From contig NZ_CP120635.1 in the NCBI RefSeq assembly GCF_021353295.2, positions 2,745,501-2,809,500 on the forward strand: 64,000 bases of DNA. The letters run 5' to 3'. The notes under the pieces are model-generated. The model searched no databases. It was not told the DNA's origin and was given only the letters and a program-made list of their open reading frames with translations. Shown here piece after piece: positions 18,622 through 28,201 of the stretch. This DNA comes from Pseudodesulfovibrio thermohalotolerans (GTDB lineage Bacteria; Desulfobacterota; Desulfovibrionia; Desulfovibrionales; Desulfovibrionaceae). Within the stretch, counting starts at the first letter, position 1, and each line of letters begins with the position of its first letter. The position numbers were made by a program, and so were the translations under genes.

Positions 18622-19776
18622 TCAACGGGCCATTTTCTTCTTCAGCAACAGCGCGGCCTTGTAGACCTGCCGGATGAAACGGGCCACGCCGTCGCCCTGA
18701 TATTCCCTGAGAAACAGGCAGGTGTACCAACCGCCCGGATAAATGATGGAGCCGTCCTCGAAAAAAAGCGACTGCGCGCCGATGCGGGCGATCTTGAAGC
18801 TGCCGTGTTCATCCCAACCGCCCTGGTCACGCTTGGCGGACCCGACGGTGACGCCCTTGTACAGCGAAGCGGCGATGGCCTCGGCCTCGTCGGAATATCC
18901 GCCGCCCGGCCAGCAGAATACGTCCACGCTCTTGCCAAGCTCCCGCTCCAGGACCCGTTTGGACTCCGTAAGCTCCCACCGGACCCTTTCGAGGTACTCC
19001 GCATCGGTCTCCAGGCGGCCTTCTCCGGCCGTGGCCTGAAGCTCATCGGCCTTGCCCCCTAGCGCTTCACGCCAGTCGGCGCGGTCGAAAAAGCCCTCGC
19101 CCTGTTCCGCGGCAAAGGCGATCAGCCCCTCGCGGACGGACGGGTCCGGGGTGTACACCGGGCCGCTCAGGGACTTGCGGTGTGCATAGACAGGCGCTCC
19201 CCAATTGCCCCTGTAGGCGTCCGCGCCAAGATACCCATACTTCTTCTCCGGCCTGTCGTTCCAATCCATCCAGACGTAGTCGTCCCCCGGATGATGGAAA
19301 TCCACGATCTCCGGGGAGGAGAAATACCAGGTGTGGGTCATGGCGTGCGACTGGATTTCCATGCACCCACGCCGCTCCATCTCCCGCATCTCGTCCCAGT
19401 TGAGGAAGCCGTAAAGCTCCAGTTCGTCCACGGGCCGTTCGTCGTAGCGCGGCCGCAGGCCCATGGAGGGATCGACGAAATCCGGGTTGACGAAGATCGT
19501 GCCGCAAAAGCCGTATTTCTCCAGGATGGGCGCGGCAAAGACCCAGTTGTCGAGGTACCCGTCGTCAAAGGTCAGGTAGACGGCCTTGTCCGGAAACTCG
19601 CCGGTCCTGTGGCATTCCAGGAACTCGGCGCTGGACAGGGTCCGGTAGCCGCACTTCTTGAGAACGCGCATTTCGTGGTCGAACGTCTCGAAGGGCATGG
19701 TCAGGAAACTCCACACCCAATCCGGCTTGGGGATGCCCACGGTGTGATACATGATGCACGGCACTTCTCTCGACAT
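18622..19776 (-). CDS. Polysaccharide deacetylase family protein (NodB-type)
   Basis: The 384-residue protein has the NodB motif 1 YLTFDDGYLDN (metal-binding and catalytic aspartates) near residue 68-78, and motif 2 SHAMTHTW, a variant of the usual HSxTH. Later stretches include FCWPGGGYSDEAEAI. Family members remove N- or O-acetyl groups from sugars. There is no signal peptide, so it probably acts on a cytoplasmic lipid-linked intermediate. It is larger than the minimal fold because of an insert around residues 130-260. Its ATG overlaps the stop of the CapK-like ligase by one base. Confidence 0.85.
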   Translation of the reverse strand: MSREVPCIMYHTVGIPKPDWVWSFLTMPFETFDHEMRVLKKCGYRTLSSAEFLECHRTGEFPDKAVYLTFDDGYLDNWVFAAPILEKYGFCGTIFVNPDFVDPSMGLRPRYDERPVDELELYGFLNWDEMREMERRGCMEIQSHAMTHTWYFSSPEIVDFHHPGDDYVWMDWNDRPEKKYGYLGADAYRGNWGAPVYAHRKSLSGPVYTPDPSVREGLIAFAAEQGEGFFDRADWREALGGKADELQATAGEGRLETDAEYLERVRWELTESKRVLERELGKSVDVFCWPGGGYSDEAEAIAASLYKGVTVGSAKRDQGGWDEHGSFKIARIGAQSLFFEDGSIIYPGGWYTCLFLREYQGDGVARFIRQVYKAALLLKKKMAR

Positions 19777-21101
19777 CAGCTTTCGACCTCGCAGACGATA
19801 TAGCGGTGTTTGCCGCCCACGGTTTTCGGTATGTCGTCGACATACCGGACATCGAGGGAAAAGGCGGGGGACACGTCGCGCCTGATCCGTTCCTCCAGGC
19901 CGTTGACGGTTGCCGCGCTCTCCTCGGAAAATCCTTGCCCCCGAACAATATGCAGATCAATCCGGCTCCGCTCGGTCTGTCGGTACTGAAAGGCGGACAC
20001 GCCCTTTACCACGGCCAGGAGCCGGACGAAATAGGTTCCGTGTATGGCGTTGCCTTCCGGGGTGATGAACCTGTCGTAGACGCGCCCGATGTCCATCTTC
20101 ATCAACGGGAATCCCCGTCCGCAGGGGCAGACGCCTTCCATGGGCGCGCCGTAATCCCCTATGTCGTAACGCAGAAACGGCATCCCCGCGTTCGCCAGCG
20201 AAGTGGCTATGATTCTGAAGGTTCCCGTTTCCGGGTCCGGCAGGAACTCGGTGTACGCCGCATGAGTCAGCAGGTGCATGTTGCCGTGTTCGCATTCGGA
20301 GGCGATGCCGGGAATCTCGCGGCTGCCGTACTGGTCGAAAATCCGGCAGGAAAACGCCTTGGCGAAAAGCTCCCGCTGCCAGTCGTGCATTTTTTCGGCC
20401 GAGGTCATGACGCCCTTGACCCCGGGCAGACTGATATTCTCCTCGATCAGGTAGTTGGCCAGGTCCGTCAGCACCGAAGGGTAGCCGTAAATGAAGACCC
20501 GGGAGAAGCCGCCGATAATCCCGGCCCATTCGCCCAGCGTCGCCCGGTTGTACTCGTATGCGTTCAGGTTGATCGTGCCTGAAATCCGGGACTTCAGCTT
20601 GCTCAACCCGCTCGGCTTCCGGCGGAATTCCTGGGGATTGCCCCAGATGCGGACGGCCATGTCGCCGGGTTTCCAGCCCATGAAGGTCTGGGCCAGCATC
20701 ATGGTCCCGTTCATTTTGTCCCACAACTCCGCGTTCTGATAAAAGGACACCGGCTCGCCGGTGGAGCCACCGCTGCTGTTGCGCCTGAGCGACGCCTTGT
20801 CGAAGGCGTAGGAGATGAGATCGTCCCCTCTCGTGCGGACGATGTCCTTGGTCAGAATCGGCAACCGGGCGTAGTCGTCGAACCCCCTGATATCCGCGGG
20901 GGTCAGGCCGACGCCTTCCATGATCTCCCGGTAATATCTCGTGGTCCTGTAGGCATGTCCGAACAGTTCCTTCAGACTCTCCCACTGGAGTGCGCGCAGC
21001 TCGCCGGTGCCTTTCCACTGCAATTCACTCGCCGCGTCGAAATACTCGTAGCGCCTGTCCTTGCGCAGCGTTTGCAAGAACTTGCAGATCACTCCTCTCA
21101 T
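19776..21101 (-). CDS. CapK/PaaK-like AMP-forming ligase
   Basis: The 441-residue protein resembles phenylacetate-CoA ligase and the CapK proteins of capsule loci. The glycine/serine-rich AMP-binding loop is SSGGSTGEPVSFYQN near residue 113. Further family stretches are FDQYGSREI and the C-terminal MKMDIGRVYDRFI. Such enzymes adenylate a carboxylate. CapK homologues are common in polysaccharide clusters but their substrates are undefined. The gene overlaps its neighbours at both ends: 4 nt with the upstream glycosyltransferase and 1 nt with the downstream deacetylase. Confidence 0.87.
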   Translation of the reverse strand: MRGVICKFLQTLRKDRRYEYFDAASELQWKGTGELRALQWESLKELFGHAYRTTRYYREIMEGVGLTPADIRGFDDYARLPILTKDIVRTRGDDLISYAFDKASLRRNSSGGSTGEPVSFYQNAELWDKMNGTMMLAQTFMGWKPGDMAVRIWGNPQEFRRKPSGLSKLKSRISGTINLNAYEYNRATLGEWAGIIGGFSRVFIYGYPSVLTDLANYLIEENISLPGVKGVMTSAEKMHDWQRELFAKAFSCRIFDQYGSREIPGIASECEHGNMHLLTHAAYTEFLPDPETGTFRIIATSLANAGMPFLRYDIGDYGAPMEGVCPCGRGFPLMKMDIGRVYDRFITPEGNAIHGTYFVRLLAVVKGVSAFQYRQTERSRIDLHIVRGQGFSEESAATVNGLEERIRRDVSPAFSLDVRYVDDIPKTVGGKHRYIVCEVES

Positions 21102-22195
21102 GACATCACCTTCTCATAAAGGTTCAAGTAACTGGAACACATTGCGTGATTGCTGTACCGCCCGGCGACGCTTTTCGGCCCCGCTTCGGCGAATCGCTCC
21201 CGGGCCTCGGGATTGTCCATCATCCAAAGCATGGCCCCGGCCAACGCCTCGTGGTCCTCCGGCTGCACCACCCGGCCGTTCTCGCCGTCCACGAGGATCT
21301 CCGAAACTCCGCCCACGTCCGTGGCCACCACGGGAACGCCGCAGGCCATGGCTTCAAGAACGGACACGGGCGCGCCCTCTCTCCGGGAGGGCAGCACAAA
21401 CACGTCCATGGCGCGCAGCCAGGCGGGGATGTCATCGCGGCGGCCCAACATCAGCACGGAATCGCGCAGATCGAGTTCGTCGATCATCCTCTCGACCTCC
21501 TCCCGCGTCTCGCCGTCGCCGACCAGGGCCAGCAGGACGCCATCGCGCCCGTCCCTGACCCGGCGAAACGCCCGAAGCAGATTGCCGTGGTCCTTGGCCT
21601 CCGTCATCCGGGCCACGGAGCCGAATACCAGCCGTCCGTCATCCGGAATCCCGCTGCCGCGCACGGATCGCCCGGCCGCTGTGAACAACGCGGTGTCCAC
21701 CCCGTTGGGAATGACTTCCAGCCGATGTTCGGGCTGGCCCAGGGAGTCCATGAAAAAGGCTTTCAGGTTGTTCGAAACAGTGGTGATGCGGCTCAGGAAG
21801 GGAGCGGCCAGCCTGATGACCCGCCGCACCCCCGGCTTGGTCTGAATGGAGTGCTTCGCGTGCTCCGTGTACACGACCTTGGCTCCGGCCAGACGGGCCG
21901 GGATGAAGGCGTAGAGCAGCAGATAACCGGCTTGAACGTGGACGATGTCGACCCGCTCCTGACGAAAGAGCCGGTACAGCTCCCGCCAGGTTCCGAGCTT
22001 GCCCCTGCGTAAGGCGTCGAGGCTGACATGGCGCAATCCCATCTCATCGAGCGCGGGCTCCAAGGGGCCGCCGTCGCCGAACACGCCGCAGACCATCCCC
22101 TCGACGCGGTCCCGCGTACCGTCAAGAATGGTCATGGCGAGCCGTTCGGCGCCGCCGTGGCTCAACGTGAATATGACTTCCATGACGCGAAGCAT
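21098..22195 (-). CDS. GT4-family glycosyltransferase
   Basis: The 365-residue GT-B enzyme begins with an N-terminal glycine-rich acceptor loop (LSHGGAERLAM). The C-terminal donor domain has GSVARMTEAKDHGNLL, LALVGDGE and the EX7E-type stretch PSRREGAPVSVLEAMACGVPVV. It adds a sugar from a nucleotide donor with retention of configuration, at the cytoplasmic face. The ATG at 22195 is preferred to one at 22210, because GGAG lies 9 nt upstream of the former and none precedes the latter. Confidence 0.9.
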   Translation of the reverse strand: MLRVMEVIFTLSHGGAERLAMTILDGTRDRVEGMVCGVFGDGGPLEPALDEMGLRHVSLDALRRGKLGTWRELYRLFRQERVDIVHVQAGYLLLYAFIPARLAGAKVVYTEHAKHSIQTKPGVRRVIRLAAPFLSRITTVSNNLKAFFMDSLGQPEHRLEVIPNGVDTALFTAAGRSVRGSGIPDDGRLVFGSVARMTEAKDHGNLLRAFRRVRDGRDGVLLALVGDGETREEVERMIDELDLRDSVLMLGRRDDIPAWLRAMDVFVLPSRREGAPVSVLEAMACGVPVVATDVGGVSEILVDGENGRVVQPEDHEALAGAMLWMMDNPEARERFAEAGPKSVAGRYSNHAMCSSYLNLYEKVMS

Positions 22196-22231
22196 AGCTC
22201 CCCTCTCCATGTCCGATGCCGGATTCCCGGC

Positions 22232-23026
22232 CTAGATTTCCAGGTCCTCGTGGGCCTTGAGATAGCCCTGATACCGCTCTTCACCGACAATTTCGCTGAT
22301 TTCCTCGGGGATGGGCAGCTTGCCGAGAATGCGCATGGGATTGCCGCCCACCAGGGTGAAGGGCGGAATGTTCCCCTTGAGATGCGTCCCGATCTGGGCC
22401 ACGACCCCGTCCCCGATCACGGTTCCGGGATAAATAATCGTCTGGGTGCCAAGCAGGCAGAAGTCGCCGACCTTCACCGGCTTGATGCTCCCGGGCGACG
22501 GCAGGCCGCCTCCCGAGACCATGCGGCCCATGACATCGGAGATGGGGTGGCCGGAATTGTCCGCGATGAACTTGGCCGCCACGAGGCACCTGCACCCGAT
22601 CTCCACCCGTTCGGCCACGATGATGCGGGTCATGGGCGAAAGGTAGCTGTCGTCCCCCACTTTCAGCACGGACCGCCCGCCGATCGGCACGCCCTGAATC
22701 CAGGTGTTGTCGAACATGCGGATGTTTTTCCCGAAATAGATGTCGACCTGGCCGCCCACGGTGGTCGACCCGTTTCCGGCATATTCCATGCGGAACCCCG
22801 GGCCGACTTCGACGCATTGGGATTTGAACATCGGCTCGTAGTACACCACGCGCCAGAAATTGTGCCACAGCCCCCTCCTGAACAACCATTCGTGATAGAG
22901 GAAATTGTGAAAGGGCTTGATGACCGGCACGGAAATCCGGCGCACCCTGACGGCTATCTTGTAAAGCAGCTTGTAAAACGGATTTTTCTGTTCCTTGACT
23001 GCTCGGCGAAACGTTGCATAACCCAT
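22232..23026 (-). CDS. Hexapeptide-repeat acyltransferase (LbH family)
   Basis: The 264-residue protein has a 70-residue basic N-terminal part followed by beta-helix repeats (about 75-230), including VGDDSYLSPMTRIIVAERVEIG and VGDFCLLGTQTIIYPGTVIGDGVVA. It closes with the typical NPMRILGKLP. It resembles sugar O-acetyltransferases of EPS loci. It probably acylates a building block or lipid-linked intermediate. GAGGAG precedes the ATG. It sits between two GT4 genes. Confidence 0.83.
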   Translation of the reverse strand: MGYATFRRAVKEQKNPFYKLLYKIAVRVRRISVPVIKPFHNFLYHEWLFRRGLWHNFWRVVYYEPMFKSQCVEVGPGFRMEYAGNGSTTVGGQVDIYFGKNIRMFDNTWIQGVPIGGRSVLKVGDDSYLSPMTRIIVAERVEIGCRCLVAAKFIADNSGHPISDVMGRMVSGGGLPSPGSIKPVKVGDFCLLGTQTIIYPGTVIGDGVVAQIGTHLKGNIPPFTLVGGNPMRILGKLPIPEEISEIVGEERYQGYLKAHEDLEI

Positions 23027-23041
23027 AAAAAAGACTCCTCT

Positions 23042-24169
23042 TTACACAAGAGTTTTATATACCGACACTATTCGCTTTACGCGTTCATAAGGCGAAAAGG
23101 ACTCGCGCACCCTGCGCGCGCCCGCCTCGCCGAAAGCTTTCATTCTGTCACGGTTCCCGCACATGCGCACAAGGCCGTCGGCCAACGCCCCGGCATCCCC
23201 GGACCGGACCAGGATGCCGGTTTTTCCGTCGAGAACGACTTCCGGCGTGCCGCCCACCCGGGTCGCCAGCACCGGCTTGCCGAACAACATGGCCTCAAGC
23301 GCCACGTTGGGCATCCCCTCGCTCAAGGACGGGAGGACAAGGCAGTCGATGGCACTGTACACGGAGGCGACGTCACGGGTGTACCCGGTGAACGTCACCG
23401 CATCCTCAAGGGACAGCTCCGCGACGAGACGCTCCAGATCGGCCCTGTCCTGGCCGTCGCCGACCAGAAGCGCCTTGACCTTGCCCAGGCTGTTCCGAGC
23501 CTGTTTCAGCCCTTTCAGAAAATACGTCTGCCCCTTTTCCGGGCTCATCCGCCCGATAACCCCGAGCAGTACCTCGTCCTCGGCCACGCCGTATTCCTTC
23601 CGCAGATCGCGGGCGATGTTGTCCAGGTCATAATCGTCGGGATCGACGGCATTGGGGATGACCGTGACCTTGCGGTGCGAACGCATCCCGAGCCGCTCCG
23701 CCAGTGACTCCGATACGGGAATGACGGAATCGGCGAAACGAACGATGATTTTTTCCAGGATGTTGTAGCATCGCATCCGCCAGTCCTCGGAGGTCCAACC
23801 GTGCACGAAGGCGACCCAGGGCCGTCCAGTCAACCATTTCAGGATCAGGCACAGCACGTGGGGCTTGTAGCCATGCGATTGCAGGATATCCGACTGCGTG
23901 TTCTCCACGATCTGCCGCGCCTGTCCGACCAGGCCCCAATCGAACCGCCGGGTCTGCCGGAGCAGCTCGAAGCGGACATCGGACTCGCGCATCCGGTCGT
24001 CGAACTCGCAACCGCCCGTCTTTCCCTCAATGTCGAATCCGACGACCGTGGGGCGGGAAAGCTCACTCCCGCCGCATCGAAAGAACTGGATCAACCCCTT
24101 TCCGGGACCGCCGAGAATGGAGGAAGCCATGAACATGGAAACGGCGGGACGCCTCTCTTGCTTCGTCAC
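23042..24169 (-). CDS. GT4-family glycosyltransferase
   Basis: The start is the GTG at 24169, which overlaps the ATP-grasp stop (GTGA) and has GGAGGG 9 nt upstream; an open frame continues to 24850 but only as antisense-like shadow. The 375-residue protein has a GT-B layout. The N-terminal loop is ILGGPGKGLIQF. The donor domain shows VIGRMSPEKGQTYFL, ALLVGDGQDR, and the EX7E region PSLSEGMPNVALEAMLFGKPVLA. It transfers a sugar to the growing lipid-linked EPS unit. Confidence 0.9.
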   Translation of the reverse strand: MTKQERRPAVSMFMASSILGGPGKGLIQFFRCGGSELSRPTVVGFDIEGKTGGCEFDDRMRESDVRFELLRQTRRFDWGLVGQARQIVENTQSDILQSHGYKPHVLCLILKWLTGRPWVAFVHGWTSEDWRMRCYNILEKIIVRFADSVIPVSESLAERLGMRSHRKVTVIPNAVDPDDYDLDNIARDLRKEYGVAEDEVLLGVIGRMSPEKGQTYFLKGLKQARNSLGKVKALLVGDGQDRADLERLVAELSLEDAVTFTGYTRDVASVYSAIDCLVLPSLSEGMPNVALEAMLFGKPVLATRVGGTPEVVLDGKTGILVRSGDAGALADGLVRMCGNRDRMKAFGEAGARRVRESFSPYERVKRIVSVYKTLV

Positions 24170-25362
24170 TTCCAAATTCCCTCCATCGCGTCGCCATGCC
24201 CCTTGCGCCGGAGCTTGTCCCATCCCCATCGGAAGAACGGGACCGGATCGTCGAACGAGAAGTCGTCGCAGTATGCGGACCGGGTAAACAGGAAATCCTT
24301 GACGAAGGCGAGCTTGTTCTCGGCCAGACGGTAACTGCCCGCAAAGGACATGATATCCCCGCCGAGCCAGCGCGACCGGGCGTCCACATCGAACCCGGCC
24401 ACTGGCTCGCACGGCAATCCCAGGGCCAGGCGGTAATGCATGACGGGGATGTTGACCCCGGCGGCGATGCTGTGCCCGACGGACCCCCAATACCGGGGGT
24501 TGACGTCGATGAGATACGGAGTCCCATCTTCCCTGGAAATCAGGAAATCCGCCTGGCAGACGCCGTCCCACTCTAGGTGGTCGAGCAGCGTCCTGAGATG
24601 ACGCTCGCTCTCGGGATGGTGGACGCTGGCCCGATAGGTCGGCTGGCCGAACGGCACCGGGTACGTGCGGACCTGGCGATAGCCTATGGAGGCCATGCAG
24701 GTCCCCTTGCCGTAGAGCATGGCCAGCCCGATTCCCGACCCCTTGATCTTTTCCTGCACGAAAAAGCGTTCCAGGGGCAGATCGAGATACTGCCGCCTTT
24801 CGAGGATTTCGAACACGGACGCCGGGGTCGCGAACTCGTTGACCGCCCACCCGCCGCCGCCCTGCCGGGGCTTGACCAGGACCGGGAACCGAAAAGCGTC
24901 CAGCAGGGAACGATCCGCCGCAATCTGCTCGAAGGACGCCAGCCTCGGCGTGGGCACGCCTATCTCTTCGGCCAGCAGGCCGAGCCGATACTTGTCGTGC
25001 ACGTTCAACAGCGTTTCATAGCTGGGCATGGCGATGGCGAACCGCTCGCGCAGCCTCCCGGCCGCCTTGGCCACCAGAAAGGTCTCCTCCAGCATGGGCA
25101 TCAGCACTTTCGCGGAGTACTTGTCGGCAGTTTCCAGAAGGCACTGCACGAAGCCGTCCTCGTCCTTGAACGGCGAGGGATGGACAAACGAGCCGCACAC
25201 ATGCCGGGACTGCATGGCCATGACGTTTTCCGAACCGGACCCGACGATCACGGGGATTCCGGCCTTGGCCAATTGCCGCGCCACGGTATATCCCACCCGG
25301 CTCTGGGCGGAGGTTACCAAAGCCGGCGGCAACCCATGTTCCTTACCCGAACAACGACTCAT
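24166..25362 (-). CDS. ATP-grasp family ligase
   Basis: The 398-residue protein has an N-terminal Rossmann-like pre-ATP-grasp part (ALVTSAQSRVGYTVARQLAK). It then has the ATP-grasp core with FPVLVKPRQGGGG and FVQEKIKGSG. The metal-binding end is QADFLISREDGTPYLIDVNPRYWGS. These enzymes join a carboxylate to an amine or thiol through an acyl-phosphate. In an EPS locus it may attach an amino acid to a sugar acid (inference). The ATG at 25362 is used because the residues before it look non-coding, though its ribosome site is weak. Confidence 0.85.
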   Translation of the reverse strand: MSRCSGKEHGLPPALVTSAQSRVGYTVARQLAKAGIPVIVGSGSENVMAMQSRHVCGSFVHPSPFKDEDGFVQCLLETADKYSAKVLMPMLEETFLVAKAAGRLRERFAIAMPSYETLLNVHDKYRLGLLAEEIGVPTPRLASFEQIAADRSLLDAFRFPVLVKPRQGGGGWAVNEFATPASVFEILERRQYLDLPLERFFVQEKIKGSGIGLAMLYGKGTCMASIGYRQVRTYPVPFGQPTYRASVHHPESERHLRTLLDHLEWDGVCQADFLISREDGTPYLIDVNPRYWGSVGHSIAAGVNIPVMHYRLALGLPCEPVAGFDVDARSRWLGGDIMSFAGSYRLAENKLAFVKDFLFTRSAYCDDFSFDDPVPFFRWGWDKLRRKGHGDAMEGIWK

Positions 25363-25480
25363 ATTCACCCCGTTCAATCTTCCGAACCAACTCTCGGGAA
25401 TCCGACTGACCGCCGCTTTCGCCGCGCGACGCTCCGCCCGCGATTCCCTTACGATAAACCATTGCCAAAACCTTGCCCGC

Positions 25481-26965
25481 CTAGCCCTGCTCCGCAGGGG
25501 CTTCGGGCTCGCGCAACTCCTTCCGCACGACGGCATAGAAAGTCACGCTGAACAGGACGATGCTGAGCGCGAACACGAACCCGAGTTCCGGTGAAAACAC
25601 GTCGAAACGCGGGTAGACAAAATAGTGTACCAAAAACTGGGGCAGCATAAAAACCACCAGCGGTTTGGCGTAGACGTTATAAAAATACTTCCCGACCGGG
25701 ATGCGCATTTTCCTGAACAGGAAATACATGAACACGCCCACCCGGAAGAACAGCATGGTGCTGCCCATGGCCCACAGGACACCCGCCATGCCGAACGGCT
25801 TCACCAGGAAGAACAGCAGAGCGAGATTGACGGCGAACGAAAGGACGTTCAACGGCACCATGAAGTTATGATTGGACGTCCCGTAGAGAAGCTCCCGGCT
25901 CGGGATGTGCGCCGTCCTGAGGACAAAGGGAATCACCAGTGCGCTGATAACCGCCGTCGAGGGAAGCAGCTCCGGCCCGATCCAATAATAGAGGAACGGC
26001 TTCGCATACGCCCACACCATGTATCCGCCGAATGCGGCCACGGAAAAGCAATGGGCGGAGATGGTCAGGTAATCCGAGATCATCCGCTGCGAATCCTGCT
26101 CATGGCGGCTGAAATAGGGAGCCAGGACATCAAAGGTGCTGCACATCAGCTCCTCGTAATACTTGAGCATCTGCAAGCCGATCGTATAGATCGTGACCGC
26201 CGGGAGGCTGATGTACAGGGCGATGAAGAACGCCTGCATCCGCCTGCCGAACATGTTGGAGACCTGAATCAGGAAAAAAGAGATGCTGTAGGAGGAAAGC
26301 GACTTCAACACGCGAAGGTCGAACCCCTTGGGACTCAACGAGAACTTGTAGGACCGCTTGGCGAAATAAAAATACGCCAGGTATTCGAGAATGACGAAGG
26401 CCGCGTTGGGGAAGATGACGGAATAGAGCCCGTAGTCGTTGAGCACCATGATAACGATGATGATATTCATGCACACCGACTTGGTCATGACGATCAGCGA
26501 AATGGTGTTCCACTTCAACTGCGAGCGCAAAACGCCATGGAATACGCGCAAGGGAATTATGGTCGAATAGCAGAGGAGCAGAAAGAGGACCGACACGATA
26601 AGCTCGGGCGGCATACCGGAAAAAAACCGCTCCTCCAGGAAAGTATAGCCCACGGCTATGAGCAGAAGCGAGACGCACAGAGCGCCGCACAAAGCGTAAA
26701 ATGCCGTGGTGATGCACCGCTGCGCGCTCCCTTCCCCCCACTCCTCGTATTTGCGTGAAACGTAGCGGGCAACGCTGGAGGAGTAGCCGAAATCGAACGC
26801 CATGAAGTAAATGAGCAGCGTGTTTATCAGCACCCATTTGGCGTAGTCCTCGCTCCCCAACGAGCGCACCAGGATGGGCGTCACGATAAGGCCCGTGGCG
26901 ATCGTCAGGAAATAGGAAGCGTTTCGCAAAAGGGAGCTTCCGAAAATATACTTGAGGACAGTCAT
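25481..26965 (-). CDS. Wzx-like oligosaccharide flippase (MOP superfamily)
   Basis: The 494-residue protein has about 12-14 hydrophobic helices. It opens with SSLLRNASYFLTIATGLIVTPILVRSLGSEDYAKWVL, the usual polysaccharide-transporter start (given here in two parts: SSLLRNASYFLTIATG, then LIVTPILVRSLG). It should move the completed lipid-linked repeat unit across the inner membrane before Wzy polymerises it. GGAG precedes the ATG, and the GT4 gene upstream ends one base before it. Confidence 0.9.
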   Translation of the reverse strand: MTVLKYIFGSSLLRNASYFLTIATGLIVTPILVRSLGSEDYAKWVLINTLLIYFMAFDFGYSSSVARYVSRKYEEWGEGSAQRCITTAFYALCGALCVSLLLIAVGYTFLEERFFSGMPPELIVSVLFLLLCYSTIIPLRVFHGVLRSQLKWNTISLIVMTKSVCMNIIIVIMVLNDYGLYSVIFPNAAFVILEYLAYFYFAKRSYKFSLSPKGFDLRVLKSLSSYSISFFLIQVSNMFGRRMQAFFIALYISLPAVTIYTIGLQMLKYYEELMCSTFDVLAPYFSRHEQDSQRMISDYLTISAHCFSVAAFGGYMVWAYAKPFLYYWIGPELLPSTAVISALVIPFVLRTAHIPSRELLYGTSNHNFMVPLNVLSFAVNLALLFFLVKPFGMAGVLWAMGSTMLFFRVGVFMYFLFRKMRIPVGKYFYNVYAKPLVVFMLPQFLVHYFVYPRFDVFSPELGFVFALSIVLFSVTFYAVVRKELREPEAPAEQG

Positions 26966-28186
26966 TTATTCTCCATCCCGCTTGCCGGGTTCCGACACGG
27001 GCTTGCATACGGTTTCATCAGACATGACAGCCGACTTCTCCTCCAGACGTTGGGCCATCCAACCGGACAGGAGTTCCGCCTTATCCGCCCAGGACTCCCC
27101 GACGAGGGCCGCCGAAACGTCCCGCCCGCCGTCGGTCAACGCCGACGCCACGGCCTCGGTGAACGAAGCCGAGGTCGAAGCCGTACGGATAAAGCCGTCG
27201 AATTTGACGACCTCGGGCAGTGGCGTGGAAACGATCGGCACGCCGGAGGCCATATACTCCTTGAGCTTGAGCGGGTTGATATTATTTGACAATTCATTGA
27301 CGAGATACGGAATGATCGCCACATCGAACCCCGCGATGTACCGGGGCAGGACCTCATAGGGCACCGGCGGAACGTGGTGAAAATTGTCGAATTGCTCCAA
27401 ACGTCCCAACGAGACCTTGGTGTTGCCGATGAGCACCAGGGACGACTCCGGGAACCGCTCCATGAGCGCGACCAGCAGGTCCTGGTCGGTGCGTTCGTCG
27501 ATCAGGCCGAAATAGCCGATCACCGGCCCGGGCAGGTCCCTGAACATCTCCGCGGGCTCTGCACTGGAGGCCTGCCCAAAATGTCCGATGTCCACGCCAT
27601 GGGTCAGCAGGTGGGTCGGCCCGTTGGCGGCCTTCTTGTTCGCGGCCAGCCGGTCGGACACGGCGGCAACCATGTCCACCCCGGACAACATCGTCCTTTC
27701 GAGGTCTTTCACCAACTCGCCGTTGACCCCGGGCCATTCGCTGAACTCGTCCACGCAATAGTAGACGAACAGCCGCTCGCCGAGCCGGCCTATGTAGTCC
27801 GCCGCATTGGGCACGGTGGCCACCACGAGGGGCGAGTCGAACTCCAGCTCCTCCATGGCGCTCCGCACCGAGGACACAACCTGGCGTCTGTTGAAGGCTC
27901 TGAGAATGCCGAACTGATTCCAGGGAACCATGAAGGGCGAAATCACGGTCAGGTTTTCAGGCAGGACAAGATCGTCCCCACCATCGCCCCGGCCCAGCCA
28001 ACCCATGGCCTTTTCCGCGATGCGTCTGGCGTCATAGATGGAAATGGTCGGGTTGCGCAGGCCTATGGTATTTACCCAAAGCATCCTGTTTCCCTTGAGG
28101 AAAACATTCATGAGATGCTGACAACTGAAGGGATGTCTCCCCCAGTCGTCTGAAAATACCACGAAATCCCGTCCGCTTATCATCAT
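26966..28186 (-). CDS. GT4-like glycosyltransferase (TuaH-like)
   Basis: The 406-residue GT-B protein starts with DFVVFSDDWGRHPFSCQHLM and later shows YYCVDEFSEWPG, the pattern of glycosyltransferases related to TuaH of teichuronic acid synthesis. The C-terminal domain has IGYFGLIDERTD, LVLIGNTK and SNNINPLKLKEYMASGVPIV, the donor-binding stretch. The exact linkage is unknown. Two ATG codons stand in tandem (28186 and 28183) after GGGAG; either could be used. Confidence 0.85.
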   Translation of the reverse strand: MMISGRDFVVFSDDWGRHPFSCQHLMNVFLKGNRMLWVNTIGLRNPTISIYDARRIAEKAMGWLGRGDGGDDLVLPENLTVISPFMVPWNQFGILRAFNRRQVVSSVRSAMEELEFDSPLVVATVPNAADYIGRLGERLFVYYCVDEFSEWPGVNGELVKDLERTMLSGVDMVAAVSDRLAANKKAANGPTHLLTHGVDIGHFGQASSAEPAEMFRDLPGPVIGYFGLIDERTDQDLLVALMERFPESSLVLIGNTKVSLGRLEQFDNFHHVPPVPYEVLPRYIAGFDVAIIPYLVNELSNNINPLKLKEYMASGVPIVSTPLPEVVKFDGFIRTASTSASFTEAVASALTDGGRDVSAALVGESWADKAELLSGWMAQRLEEKSAVMSDETVCKPVSEPGKRDGE

Positions 28187-28201
28187 GTTCTCCCAAAGCC
28201 C